Origin: BOG-908 sp963751795
GTDB taxonomy: Bacteria > Pseudomonadota > Alphaproteobacteria > Acetobacterales > Acetobacteraceae
Length of the DNA: 64,000 nucleotides
Assembly (NCBI GenBank): GCA_963751795.1
Contig: CAVVVI010000001.1
Span: forward strand, 1 to 64,000
Reading direction: 5' to 3'
In this document: in pieces, positions 17,792 to 26,232 of the stretch
Layout: each line of letters starts with the position of its first letter
Numbering within the stretch: position 1 is the stretch's first letter
Program-made: the position numbers and the translations under genes
Notes under the pieces: generated by a model
What the model saw: only the letters and a program-made list of their open reading frames with translations
Database searches by the model: none
Told to the model about the DNA's origin: nothing

Positions 17792-19873
17792 ATGATCAGC
17801 CAGGCCGTGGCCGCCCTGCGCCTGCAGCCCGCTTTGCCGCCGTGGCTGCTCGCTGCCATCGCCCTGCTCTGCGTGCTGGCGGCTGGCGTGGGCTTCTGGC
17901 GGCGCGCCCGCGGTGCCACGCTGCGGGCGGCCGCCTTCGCCGTGCTGCTGGGCTGGCTGGCCGGCCCCACGCTGATCGAGGAGACGCGGCAGTCGCTCTC
18001 CGACATCGCGCTGCTCGTCACCGACGGGTCGGCCTCCATGCAGGTGGGCAACCGGGCCGCATTGGCCGCCAGCGCGGGCGGCGCCCTGGTCGCCCGCGCC
18101 GCCCAGCTGCCCGGGCTGGAACTGCGCCGCGTGACGGTGCCGGAAAGCGGGCACGACGGCACGCTGCTCTGGGCCGGCATCGGCCAGGCGCTGGCCGACA
18201 TTCCGCCGGAGCGCCTGGCCGGCATCATGGCCATCACCGACGGCCAGGTGCACGACGCCCCGCCCGCCACCCTGCCGGCCGCACCACTGAACGTGCTGAT
18301 CCCCGCGCGCGGCGAGGAGTGGGACCGCCGGGTGCGCGTGGCCGAGGCGCCCGGCTACGGCATCGTCGGCCGCTTCGTGACATTGCGCGTGGCGGTGGAC
18401 GATCTCGGCCCGCCCGGCGCCGCCCCGCCCGGCCCGGCGAGCCTGGACGTGCAGGTGGACGGCGCCGCGCCCCGCCGGATCGAGGTGACGCCGGGCGAGG
18501 TGGCCAGCGTGCCGGTGGCCATCACCCGCGCCGGCCGCATGCTGGTCAAGCTCTCCACGGCCGCGGTGCCGGGCGAGGCGAGCGCGCTGAACAACCAGGC
18601 CGTGGTGCAGATCAACGGCGTGCGCGACCGCCTGCGCGTGCTGCTGGTGAGCGGCGAGCCCAACCAGGGCGAGCGAACCTGGCGCCGCCTGCTGAAAAGC
18701 GACCCGGCGGTGGATTTGGTGCACTTCACCATCCTGCGCCCGCCGGAAAAAGACGACACCACGCCGCTGAACGAACTGGCGCTGATCGCCTTTCCCACCC
18801 GCGAGCTGTTCCAGGACAAGCTTTCCGGCTTCGACCTGATCATCCTGGACCGCTTCACCGACCGCGGCATTCTGCCGCACATCTATCTGCGCAACATCGC
18901 CGATTACGTGCGCCACGGCGGCGCGCTGCTGCTGGTGGCCGGCCCGGAATTCGCCGGCCCGCGCAGCCTGGACCAGACGCCGCTGGGCGACGTGCTGCCG
19001 GCCCATGCGCCGCAAGGCGAGGCGCCGGGGCAGGGCGTGGTGGACGGCGCCTTCGTGCCGCTGGTCAGCCCACTCGGCACCCGCCATCCCGTCACCGAAG
19101 GCCTGGCCGCTGACCCGGCCGCGCCGGGCTGGGGCGCCTGGTATCGCGCCATCGCGCCGGAGGACGTGGCCGGGCAGGTGCTGATGACCGGGCCCGGCCA
19201 CGCGCCGCTGCTGGTCCTCAGCCACGTCGAACAGGGGCGGGTGGCCATGCTGATGAGCGACCAGATCTGGCTGTGGTCGCGCGGCGTGCAGGGCGGGGGT
19301 CCGCAGGCCGAGCTGCTGCGCCGGGTCGCGCATTGGGCGATGAAGGAGCCCGACCTCGACGAGGAGCGGCTGACCGCGCGCATCGAGGGCGGCCGCCTGC
19401 TGGTGGAGCGCCGGTCGGTGGCCGGCAGCGCCGAGGGCGCCGTGCAGGTGACGCCGCCGCAGGGCACCGCCCGCGCGCTGGCGCTGGCCAAAGCGGGCCC
19501 CGGCCGCGCGGATGGCAGCCTGCCGGCGGCCGAGCCGGGCGTGTGGCAGGTGAGCGACGGCACGCGCCTGGCTTACGCCGCCGCTGGGCAGGACAATCCG
19601 CTGGAATATGCCGATCTGCGCGCCACTGCCGACCGGCTGGGCAGGCTCGCTGCCGCCAGCGGCGGCGGCGTCACCTGGCTTGGGCGAGGCGTGCCCGAGA
19701 TCAGGCGGGTGGCCGACGGCGATGCGGCGAGTGGCCCCGGCTGGATCGGCCTGCGCCGGCGCGGCGCGCACCTCGTGACCGGCGTTGCCAGCCGGAAGCT
19801 GCTGCCATCCTGGGCGGCGCTGCCGCTGCTGCTGGGCCTGGTGGTGGCCGCCTGGCGGCGCGAGGCCCGCTAG
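17792..19873 (+). CDS. Membrane VWA-like protein of the MoxR operon
   Basis: A 693-residue membrane protein with two N-terminal membrane helices (LLAAIALLCVLAAGVGFW and LRAAAFAVLLGWLAGP), then a VWA-like segment with a potential MIDAS site (ALLVTDGSASMQVG near 74), a glutamine-amidotransferase-like fold, and a final helix (AALPLLLGLVVAAW) followed by an Arg-rich cytoplasmic end. It begins one base after the preceding stop, so the pair is coupled. Homologues close the MoxR operon in many alphaproteobacteria; their role is unknown. The last codons and the TAG stop (GGCGGCGCGAGG, then CCCGCTAG) resemble the unit of the tandem repeat array that follows immediately. Confidence 0.85.
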   Translation: MISQAVAALRLQPALPPWLLAAIALLCVLAAGVGFWRRARGATLRAAAFAVLLGWLAGPTLIEETRQSLSDIALLVTDGSASMQVGNRAALAASAGGALVARAAQLPGLELRRVTVPESGHDGTLLWAGIGQALADIPPERLAGIMAITDGQVHDAPPATLPAAPLNVLIPARGEEWDRRVRVAEAPGYGIVGRFVTLRVAVDDLGPPGAAPPGPASLDVQVDGAAPRRIEVTPGEVASVPVAITRAGRMLVKLSTAAVPGEASALNNQAVVQINGVRDRLRVLLVSGEPNQGERTWRRLLKSDPAVDLVHFTILRPPEKDDTTPLNELALIAFPTRELFQDKLSGFDLIILDRFTDRGILPHIYLRNIADYVRHGGALLLVAGPEFAGPRSLDQTPLGDVLPAHAPQGEAPGQGVVDGAFVPLVSPLGTRHPVTEGLAADPAAPGWGAWYRAIAPEDVAGQVLMTGPGHAPLLVLSHVEQGRVAMLMSDQIWLWSRGVQGGGPQAELLRRVAHWAMKEPDLDEERLTARIEGGRLLVERRSVAGSAEGAVQVTPPQGTARALALAKAGPGRADGSLPAAEPGVWQVSDGTRLAYAAAGQDNPLEYADLRATADRLGRLAAASGGGVTWLGRGVPEIRRVADGDAASGPGWIGLRRRGAHLVTGVASRKLLPSWAALPLLLGLVVAAWRREAR

Positions 19874-20041
19874 GCGCCCCGGGGCGGCGCGAGACACGCT
19901 GGGCGCGCCGGGGCGGCGCGAGACACGCTAGCGCGCCGGGGCGGCGCGACACACGCTAGCGCGCCGGGGCGGCGCGACACACGCTAGCGCGCCGGGGCGG
20001 CGCGACACACGCTAGCGCGCCGGGGCGGCGCGACGAACGCC
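19874..20041. repeat. Tandem 28-bp hairpin repeat array, six copies
   Basis: Six head-to-tail copies of a 28-29 base unit fill the gap between the VWA-like gene and the ankyrin gene; GGGG blocks mark the copies at 19881, 19910, 19938, 19966, 19994 and 20022. The three central copies are identical. Each unit has the arms CGCGCC and GGCGCG around GGGGC, so every copy can fold into a short GC hairpin, and each junction carries GCTAGC. The first two copies differ slightly (GAGACACGCT rather than GACACACGCT) and the last ends GACGAACGCC. It is not a CRISPR: there are no unique spacers. A role in termination or mRNA stability is possible. Confidence 0.9.
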
Positions 20042-20067
20042 ATTCTCGCGCGGCGCGCGGCCATGCT

Positions 20068-20670
20068 ATGCCTGTGCCCATGAACCGCTCCCTGCCCGCC
20101 CTCCTGCTCTGCCTCGCCGCTTTCCCCGCCGCAGCCCAGATGGGCCCGCAGCCCGGCGGGCTGGGCGGCGGCTCCTATGGCGGCCTGGGCCGGGGTGGCA
20201 GCGGCCGGCCCGCGCAGCAGCAGGACGATGCGGGCAAGAAAGACGACAAGCCGGTGGCACCGCCCCCCGCGATCCCCGGCGCGCAGCCCAACGCCGACAG
20301 CGTGGTGATCCCCGCCGACAAGGTGGCCGCCGAGATGAGCCCGAACGATGCGCTGTTCGACGCGATCAACCGCGGCGATCTGGGCGCCGCCAAGGACGCG
20401 CTCAGCCGCGGCGCGCAGCTCGATGCGCATAACGTACTGGGCCAGACGCCCACCGATGCCGCCATCGACCTCAGCCGCAACGACATCACCTTCCTGCTGC
20501 TCTCCATGCGCGGCACCGTGAGCACCGGCCGGCCCGTGCACGTGGCCGCCGCGGCCGCCCCGCCCGCCAAGCCGGGCCATGCCAAGGCTCTACGCCCTGC
20601 GGCGGCCCCGCCCGTGCACATGGCCGATCGCGGCACGCCCAATCCTGCGGTGGGCTTCTCCGGCTTCTAG
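20068..20670 (+). CDS. Exported ankyrin-repeat protein
   Basis: A 200-residue protein with a signal peptide (MNRSLPALLLCLAAFPAAAQ) from either the ATG at 20068 or the better-placed ATG at 20080. A Gly-rich and Lys/Asp linker leads to an ankyrin-like segment (NDALFDAINRGDLGAAKDAL, then LGQTPTDAAIDLSRNDITFL) near residues 90-145, and a Pro/Ala-rich tail ends in VGFSGF. Ankyrin repeats mediate protein binding, so it is probably a periplasmic binding or adaptor protein; its partner is unknown. It follows the hairpin array on the same strand as the MoxR operon. Confidence 0.8.
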   Translation: MPVPMNRSLPALLLCLAAFPAAAQMGPQPGGLGGGSYGGLGRGGSGRPAQQQDDAGKKDDKPVAPPPAIPGAQPNADSVVIPADKVAAEMSPNDALFDAINRGDLGAAKDALSRGAQLDAHNVLGQTPTDAAIDLSRNDITFLLLSMRGTVSTGRPVHVAAAAAPPAKPGHAKALRPAAAPPVHMADRGTPNPAVGFSGF

Positions 20671-20754
20671 CCCCGCCGCCGGCAGATCTTTTCGCCGTCC
20701 GGCGAACCACCGGCCGGCACGTCCTTTCTGCCCCGTGCAGACGAGGACGAACCC

Positions 20755-21249
20755 ATGCCCGACCAGACCGACGAACACTACATGCGCCGTGCGATCGCCC
20801 TGGCCCGGGAGGGCGAGCGCGCGCCCGGCGGCTCGCCCATCGGCTGCGTGATCGTGCTGGACGGCCGCATCATCGGCGAAGGCCATAACGAGACCGAAGG
20901 CCGCCACGACCCGACCGCGCATGGCGAGGTGGTGGCCATGCGCCGGGCCGGAGAGACGCTGCAGAACTGGGAGCTGCGCGGCGCCACGCTGTACAGCACG
21001 CTGCAACCCTGCGGCATGTGCACGATGGCCTCGATCTGGGGCAAGATCGGCCGCATCGTGTACGGCGCCGGGCGCGACGACGTGCACCGCATGTATTTCG
21101 AGGATCGCCACCTGGACACGGACAATTTCATCCGCGACGCCTACCGGAAGGACCTGGTGATCGAAGGCGGCCTGCTCGCCCGCGAATGTGCCGAGCTGTA
21201 CTACAAGCCGGACCAGGACCTCGCTTTCGAGGACCAGGCCAACCTGTGA
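20755..21249 (+). CDS. Nucleoside/cytosine deaminase-like zinc enzyme
   Basis: A 164-residue member of the cytidine/deoxycytidylate deaminase fold. The zinc site is visible as THGE-type PTAHGEVVAMRRAG near 58 (Gly replaces the common Ala in HAE) and PCGMCTMASIWGKIGRIVYG near 84. This family includes guanine, cytosine and tRNA-adenosine deaminases, and the exact substrate cannot be read from the sequence. The length is normal. Its stop overlaps the GTG start of folB (GTGA), so it is co-translated with pteridine genes. That context might point to a purine/pterin substrate, but this is only inference. Confidence 0.85.
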   Translation: MPDQTDEHYMRRAIALAREGERAPGGSPIGCVIVLDGRIIGEGHNETEGRHDPTAHGEVVAMRRAGETLQNWELRGATLYSTLQPCGMCTMASIWGKIGRIVYGAGRDDVHRMYFEDRHLDTDNFIRDAYRKDLVIEGGLLARECAELYYKPDQDLAFEDQANL

Positions 21250-21626
21250 TCCCAACCGCGCCGTGGCAGCCGGGCGCCAGCTACGTGCGCGTCGTGCTGC
21301 GCGACGTGACGACGGAGGCGCAGGTGGGCCTGCACCCCTGGGAGCGCCACGCGCAGCGCCCGACGCGGCTGCTGGTGAACGTGGAGATGTTCGCCGCCCA
21401 CGACCCGCACGGCGCCTTCATCGACTACGATCCGGTGCGCGACGCCATCCGCAGCTGGCCCGGACGCCCGCATACCGACCTGCTGGAGACACTGGCCGAG
21501 GAGCTGGTGGCGCTGTGCCTGGCCCAGCCCCGCGTGCAGGCCTGCCGCGTGTCGGTGATGAAGCCGGACGTGTTCAACGAGGCGGCGGCAGCAGGCGTGG
21601 AATTCTACCGCGTGCGCGACGCGTGA
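21246..21626 (+). CDS. folB: Dihydroneopterin aldolase
   Basis: A 126-residue FolB-type protein that converts 7,8-dihydroneopterin to 6-hydroxymethyl-dihydropterin in folate synthesis. The family text YVRVVLRDVTTEAQVGLHPW near 12, RLLVNVEMFA near 43, and HTDLLETLAEELVALCL near 77 is complete. The GTG start overlaps the deaminase stop (GTGA), and its own stop overlaps the GTG of the next SDR gene (GTGA). The frame is open further upstream, but that is the shadow of the deaminase gene. The three genes form a tightly coupled unit. Confidence 0.88.
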   Translation: MIPTAPWQPGASYVRVVLRDVTTEAQVGLHPWERHAQRPTRLLVNVEMFAAHDPHGAFIDYDPVRDAIRSWPGRPHTDLLETLAEELVALCLAQPRVQACRVSVMKPDVFNEAAAAGVEFYRVRDA

Positions 21627-22360
21627 GGCGCGTGCTCGTCACCGGCGCCGCCCGCCGGATCGGCGCCGCGATCGCCGAAGCGCTGGCCGCCGATGGCTGG
21701 CACGTGGTGATCCATTGCAACAACTCGGCGGCCGACGCGCACGCGCTGGCGGCACGGATCGCCACGGCCGGCGGGCAATGCAGCGTGGTGCAGGCCGATC
21801 TGGGCCGCCGCGGGGCGGTGCCGGCGCTGATGGCGCAGGCCGGCGACCTGGACGCGCTGGTCAACAACGCCAGCAGCTTCCGGTACGACAGTTTGGAGGT
21901 GATGGACGCAGCATCCTGGGACGCGCATCTCGGCCCCAATCTGGAAGCGCCCACCTTCCTGGCGCAGGCCTTCGCGCGCAGCCGCGCCGGCCGCCCGGGG
22001 TCGATCATCAACATGCTCGACCATAAGATCACGGCGCTGAACCCGGATTTCTTCAGCTACACGGTGGCCAAGATCGCCCATGCCGGCGTCACCCGCCTCC
22101 TGGCGCAAGCCTTGGCGCCCGTTGGCATCACCGTGAACGGCATCGCCCCCGGCATCACGTTGCTGAGCGGCAAACAGACCCAGGCCGGCTTCGAACGCGC
22201 CTGGACCGCGCCGCCGCTCGGCCGCAGCAGCACGCCCGCCGAGCTCGTCGCCGCGTGCCGCTACATATTGGCCACGCCCTCGCTGAACGGGCAGATCCTT
22301 GTGCTGGACGGCGGCAAGTCGCTACTCGGCCGCCAGCGGGATGTTGCGTTCGAGGTTTAG
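21623..22360 (+). CDS. Pteridine reductase-like short-chain dehydrogenase (FolM-like)
   Basis: A 245-residue short-chain dehydrogenase. The cofactor motif is VLVTGAARRIGAAIAEAL, where an Arg pair after TGA is typical of NADPH-dependent pteridine reductases; NNAS near 86 and the catalytic Tyr-Lys in FFSYTVAKIAHAG near 142 are present. The GTG start overlaps the folB stop (GTGA), so it is translationally coupled to a folate gene. That makes reduction of dihydropteridines (FolM-like) the best guess. Substrate specificity cannot be read directly. It ends a four-gene + strand group and is convergent with the lipoprotein gene. Confidence 0.82.
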   Translation: MRRVLVTGAARRIGAAIAEALAADGWHVVIHCNNSAADAHALAARIATAGGQCSVVQADLGRRGAVPALMAQAGDLDALVNNASSFRYDSLEVMDAASWDAHLGPNLEAPTFLAQAFARSRAGRPGSIINMLDHKITALNPDFFSYTVAKIAHAGVTRLLAQALAPVGITVNGIAPGITLLSGKQTQAGFERAWTAPPLGRSSTPAELVAACRYILATPSLNGQILVLDGGKSLLGRQRDVAFEV

Positions 22361-22417
22361 GCGTTCGCCCGCGTTACCGACGTTCGATCAACCCGACGTG
22401 TCCAACAGCAACGATGC

Positions 22418-22753
22418 TCAGGAGAGCGGGCAGGACTTGCCGATCGCAGCCTGCCGCACCGCTTCCTGCTGGCCTTTATACAGCGCGATCTGGGGCGCTA
22501 CGTTGCCGCCGGTCATCGAGGAGACGGGCATCCCCACCAGCAGCACGCCCAACGCATCGCCGGTCCGCGCGCTGGATTGCTGCGACGACGCAGTGGCCAG
22601 CGCTGACGCCAGATGGAACTGCTCTTCCGCCAACTGAGGGCACGTCCAAGTCGCGTAGCTCATCGCGCTCACATAAGCGGGCTGGATACTCTCGGGGCTG
22701 GCCGCACATCCGGCTACGGTTGACAGGATCACGCAGAGAAGAATCTTTTTCAT
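22418..22753 (-). CDS. Small lipoprotein of unknown function
   Basis: A 111-residue predicted lipoprotein. The signal sequence MKKILLCVILSTVAGC ends in a lipobox (TVAGC), giving Cys16 as the lipidated residue. The mature part has two further cysteines (TWTCPQLAEE and IGKSCPLS), which could form a disulfide in the periplasm, and a hydrophobic segment (ALGVLLVGMPV). I do not recognise a named family. Base composition is somewhat lower in G+C than the neighbours. It follows the tRNA on the same strand and could end the ispE-tRNA transcript, although it is separated from the tRNA by about 120 bases. Confidence 0.75.
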   Translation of the reverse strand: MKKILLCVILSTVAGCAASPESIQPAYVSAMSYATWTCPQLAEEQFHLASALATASSQQSSARTGDALGVLLVGMPVSSMTGGNVAPQIALYKGQQEAVRQAAIGKSCPLS

Positions 22754-22875
22754 ACCGAAATTATGAGCAAGTCCGCATCGTTTCGTAACCGGATTGTTAG
22801 CGCCGAAAAATGCAGCGTAGGAGCATGACGCTCAGCCCGCGCGGCCGCCCCGTCCATCATCGTTGACTGAGCTTC

Positions 22876-22950
22876 TGGCTGGGGCGGGAGGATTCGAACC
22901 TCCGCATGGCGGAATCAAAATCCGCTGCCTTACCGCTTGGCGACGCCCCA
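22876..22950 (-). tRNA. tRNA-Gln (anticodon TTG)
   Basis: The reverse strand folds as a complete tRNA: acceptor stem TGGGGCG paired with CGCCCCA, a D-arm with AAGCGGTAAGGC, an anticodon stem around GATTTTGATTC giving anticodon TTG (glutamine), a T-arm with GGTTCGAATCC, and an encoded CCA end. It starts 11 bases after the ispE stop codon on the same strand, so it is probably released from a shared transcript with ispE. Confidence 0.95.
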
Positions 22951-22961
22951 TCGCTGGCTGG

Positions 22962-23828
22962 TCATAAGGTGTCTGCCGACGGGTCGTAAAGTGGGCCGCT
23001 CCAGCACCACCAGCCGGGGCGGGCCAGGGTGGCGGCGGCCTGGCTGGCCTGGGCGGGGTCGGCGAACAGGGCGAAGCAGGTGGCGCCGGAGCCGCTCATG
23101 CGGGCCAGCAGCGCGCCCGGCTGCTGCGCCAGTCCAGCCAGCACCGTGCCGATGGCCGGGCAGAGTGCCACGGCGGGCGCTTCGAGGTCGTTGGTGCAGC
23201 GCTCGAGGTCGGCCACCATGCCCGGCAGGTCCGGCCAGGAACGCGGCAGGCCAGCGGGGGCGGAGAACGGCCCAATGCGGCTGCGGAACACCGCCTGCGT
23301 CGCCAGCGCCTCCCCTGGATTGACCAGCACCATGTGGCAGGCCGGCATTGCAGGGGCAGCGGTCAGGCGCTCGCCGATGCCCGCCATGCGCTGTGGCCGC
23401 GGCGCCAGGCACACCGGCACATCGGCACCCAGCCCGGCGGCCAGCGCGTGCAGCCGGGCCGGCGGCAGGTGCACGCCCCAGAACCGGGCCAGCACGCGCA
23501 GCGTGGCCGCCGCATCGGCCGAACCGCCGCCGATACCCGAGGCGACGGGCAGCCGCTTGTCCAGATGCAGCGCGCCGCGTGCCGGCACCCCGGCGGCTTC
23601 GGCCAAGGCGCGTGCGGCGCGCAGCACCAGATTGTCGCCGGTGGCGGGCAGTGCCGCCCCGAACTTCCCGCCGATCGCCAGCGACAGGCCATCGGCCGGC
23701 GTCACGCTCACCACATCGGCGGCGGCGGCGAACACCACCAGGCTGTCGAGCAGGTGGTAGCCGTCGGCGCGGCGGCCCGTCACGTGCAGGGTCAGGTTAA
23801 TCTTGGCAGGCGCCGGCTCGCTCAGCAT
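22962..23828 (-). CDS. ispE: 4-diphosphocytidyl-2-C-methyl-D-erythritol kinase
   Basis: A 288-residue GHMP kinase, the fourth enzyme of the methylerythritol phosphate route to isoprenoids. The family motifs are all present: PAKINLTLHVTGRRADGYHL near 7, the ATP-binding PVASGIGGGSADAAATLR near 93, and the C-terminal LLARMSGSGATCFALF near 238. The length is normal. The gene ends 11 bases before tRNA-Gln and follows the small membrane protein gene on the same strand. The order ETF-QO, TPR protein, ispE on one strand suggests one transcription unit or a set of closely linked units. Confidence 0.94.
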   Translation of the reverse strand: MLSEPAPAKINLTLHVTGRRADGYHLLDSLVVFAAAADVVSVTPADGLSLAIGGKFGAALPATGDNLVLRAARALAEAAGVPARGALHLDKRLPVASGIGGGSADAAATLRVLARFWGVHLPPARLHALAAGLGADVPVCLAPRPQRMAGIGERLTAAPAMPACHMVLVNPGEALATQAVFRSRIGPFSAPAGLPRSWPDLPGMVADLERCTNDLEAPAVALCPAIGTVLAGLAQQPGALLARMSGSGATCFALFADPAQASQAAATLARPGWWCWSGPLYDPSADTL

Positions 23829-23922
23829 CGCGCCTCCTAGCCCAGCTTCGCAACGCTGCCAAAGCCGCCGCCGCGCAAGCCTCCGTGCCGGTCAGCGCCG
23901 TCCCGACCGGTCGGGCGCAGCG

Positions 23923-24324
23923 TCAGGCCGCCGGGCGCTTCGCCAGCGTGCCGCCGCACACCACGTCCACCGCCGTCACGCCGGCCAGCGAGACCAGCGC
24001 CAGCGTCGCGTTCGCCCGCCGTGGCCCGCGCAGCCCCAGCGCCACGGTGGCTATGTCGAGCATGTCGCCGCCGACGCGGCCCCAGATCCAGCTCGTCGGA
24101 TCCTTGGAGCGCAGGATGCCCACGCCGGTGCCGATCTCGCGCAGGCCGTAGCTCCGCACCAGGTTCTCGTGGCCGCGCAGGCCGAGCATGCGCGTCAGCA
24201 TGCGCGGTGCCAGCAGTTCGGTGGCACCCAGCCCGATCGAGAACCAACCCAGCGCGCGGGCGAGCTGGAGGGGGGTCGCCGGCGCGGCCGGCGGGCGTTT
24301 GAAATCGACGATGGTGCCTGGCAT
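23923..24324 (-). CDS. Small membrane protein (DUF4267-like)
   Basis: A 133-residue protein with about four membrane-seeking segments: LARALGWFSIGLGATELLAP, the region around GLREIGTGVGIL, MLDIATVALGL, and ALVSLAGVTAVDVVCGG. It resembles small integral membrane proteins of the DUF4267 kind, though the match is by pattern only. The ATG at 24324 was chosen because GGAG lies eight bases ahead; the frame is open to 24402. It sits between the TPR protein gene and ispE on the same strand. Function unknown. Confidence 0.65.
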   Translation of the reverse strand: MPGTIVDFKRPPAAPATPLQLARALGWFSIGLGATELLAPRMLTRMLGLRGHENLVRSYGLREIGTGVGILRSKDPTSWIWGRVGGDMLDIATVALGLRGPRRANATLALVSLAGVTAVDVVCGGTLAKRPAA

Positions 24325-24424
24325 CCGATGCGCTCCGTCTGAGATGCGGGAGACAACGGGCGCGCGGAAAGGTTGTTGCATGGCGTCGACGCCGGCCGGC
24401 ACGCGCGTGGGGGCTCGGGCGAGG

Positions 24425-26029
24425 CTAGAGCCCGGCTGCCTTCAGGCGCTTCTCGATCCGCGCGTGCTCGTCGGCATCGGGCTTCAGCACCAACGCGCGG
24501 CGCCACTGGTCGGCAGCCTCCATGTGCCGGCCGGCATCCCAATAGGCGTCGCCGAGATGGCCGGTGATGCTGGCGTCCTCGGGTTCCAGCTCGGCGGCCT
24601 TTTCCAGCAGCCGCAGCGCCTCCTTGGTGTCGCCCTGGCGCAGCGCCACCCAGCCGAGGCTGTCGATGATGGCGCCGTCGTTCGGCCGCGCCCGCAGCGC
24701 GCGCTCGATCATGTCGCGGGCCAGCGGCAGGTTCTCGTTGCGGTCGGCCATGGCGTAGCCAAGGAAATTCAGCACGAAAGGCTGGTCGGGCGAGAGCTCC
24801 AGCGCGCGGTTCATGTCGGCCTGGGCGCGCGGCCATTCATGGGCGCGTTCCAGCGCCGTGCCGCGGTCGTAGAACACCACCCAGTCCGATTGCTGAGGGT
24901 GGCGCAGCAGGGCGATCGCCTCGTCATAGGCGCGGATGGCTTCGGGGTATTTCTTCTGGTCGGCCAGCGTGTCGCCCAATTGGGCCAGCGGCTCCGGCCG
25001 GCCGGGATAGTTGGCGGCCAGGCTGCGCAGCACGCGCACCGAATCGTCCAGCCGCTCCTGGCGCGCATACAGATTGGCCAGGCGCAGCTGCACCACCGGC
25101 GCCAGCGTATCCTGCGGCGAAACGGCTTCCAGTTCGCGCCCGGCCAGCCGCCACTGCTTGTTGCCGGCGGCGATCTCGGAGGCCAGCAAATGCGCCTCCG
25201 TCATGCCCGGCTCGGCCGCGAGTGCCACCTGCACCAGGAGCTCGCCCACGCCGTGGCTGCCCGGCCCGTTGGCCGCACCCGCCACCTCCACCAGCGCCAG
25301 GGCCAGCCCGTGCAGCGCGGTGGGTGCGTGGGGGTGGGCCAGCGCGGCCAGCAGCGCCGGTTCGGCAATGGCCAGCTCGGGCGCCGCCTGCACCGCCTTG
25401 GCGATGGTGGCGCGCGCACCCGGCAGATCGCCGGCCCGCGCCTGCCAGCTGGCGTAGATCTGGGCGAATTGCAGGCTGGGCTGCGTCTGGCCGGCTGCCA
25501 GATCGGCATACAGCCGCTGCGCCAGCCCGTCCCGATGCGCGGCATCGGCCAGCAAGGCCGCGTGCAGGGCCGGAATGCCGCCCAGCTTGCCGCCGCTGAT
25601 GGCCGGCTGCAGCGTATCCATCGCCCGGTCCGAAACACCCTGCGCCTGCTGCGCCCAGGCCAGCAGCAGCGGCCGGATCGCATCGGCCAGGGCCTGGTGC
25701 GGCAGTTCGGCAAAGGCCAGCTCGGCCGCCGGCCAGTTGCCGTCATGGGCCGCGCGCGTGGCCAGCAGAAGCTGCGCCAGCGGGTTGGCGGGCAGCGAGC
25801 GGGCCAGCTCGGCGGCCTGCGGCTGGCCGGCGATCAGCGCCAGCACGAAGGCGTCCTCCCGCAACTCGCTGTTGGACGGGTCGCCCTCCAGCGCCAGCGC
25901 CATGCTGGAAGCCGCCTTGGCGGTATCGCCCTGGTGGGAGGCGAACTGGGATACCAGGAAATCGGCCGGCCGCGCAGCGTGAGCGGCCGGGGCGAACGCG
26001 AGGGCGGCGGCGAGGACGAGCTTGTTCAT
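24425..26029 (-). CDS. Exported TPR-repeat protein
   Basis: A 534-residue protein with a signal peptide (MNKLVLAAALAFAPAAHAA) followed by tetratricopeptide repeats along nearly its full length. Clear repeats include EPLAQLGDTLADQKKYPEAI, WPRAQADMNRALELSPDQPF and ASITGHLGDAYWDAGRHMEA. TPR proteins act as scaffolds for protein complexes; this one is probably periplasmic or envelope-associated. Homologues beside ispE and ETF-QO are common in related bacteria. A palindromic element lies in the 200-base gap on its upstream side. Confidence 0.88.
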   Translation of the reverse strand: MNKLVLAAALAFAPAAHAARPADFLVSQFASHQGDTAKAASSMALALEGDPSNSELREDAFVLALIAGQPQAAELARSLPANPLAQLLLATRAAHDGNWPAAELAFAELPHQALADAIRPLLLAWAQQAQGVSDRAMDTLQPAISGGKLGGIPALHAALLADAAHRDGLAQRLYADLAAGQTQPSLQFAQIYASWQARAGDLPGARATIAKAVQAAPELAIAEPALLAALAHPHAPTALHGLALALVEVAGAANGPGSHGVGELLVQVALAAEPGMTEAHLLASEIAAGNKQWRLAGRELEAVSPQDTLAPVVQLRLANLYARQERLDDSVRVLRSLAANYPGRPEPLAQLGDTLADQKKYPEAIRAYDEAIALLRHPQQSDWVVFYDRGTALERAHEWPRAQADMNRALELSPDQPFVLNFLGYAMADRNENLPLARDMIERALRARPNDGAIIDSLGWVALRQGDTKEALRLLEKAAELEPEDASITGHLGDAYWDAGRHMEAADQWRRALVLKPDADEHARIEKRLKAAGL

Positions 26030-26092
26030 GCGTTCACGCTATTCCGCTGCGGGGCTGATGAGAAGCGGTGGGCAAAGTAAGGAAGGCAAGCA

Positions 26093-26217
26093 GTCCTTTT
26101 TTAAAAAAAGGACCAAAAAACTTTTGCGACTTCGCCTGCGGAGATGCACCCGACGGGCAGGACGACGGCGCGACAGCACAAGCAAAAGTCTTTTACTTCT
26201 TTTCTTCAGAAAAGAAG
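26093..26217. repeat. MITE-like palindromic element
   Basis: A 125-base AT-rich element in the gap between ETF-QO and the TPR gene. Its outer parts are hairpins: GTCCTTTTTT/AAAAAAAGGAC at 26093-26113, and CTTCTTTTCT/AGAAAAGAAG at 26196-26217, a perfect ten-base stem. Inside them, AAAAAACTTTTGC (26115-26127) is inverted as GCAAAAGTCTTTT (26182-26194) around a GC-rich centre, so the whole element is one imperfect palindrome. A related half-arm lies at 61411-61445. The T-runs could also end transcription in both directions. Confidence 0.6.
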
Positions 26218-26232
26218 GCCTTCTCCCTCCCC

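Noticed and set aside
19874..20041. CRISPR-like direct repeats
   Set aside because: The repeats are contiguous with no unique spacers and no cas genes nearby, so this is a simple tandem array.
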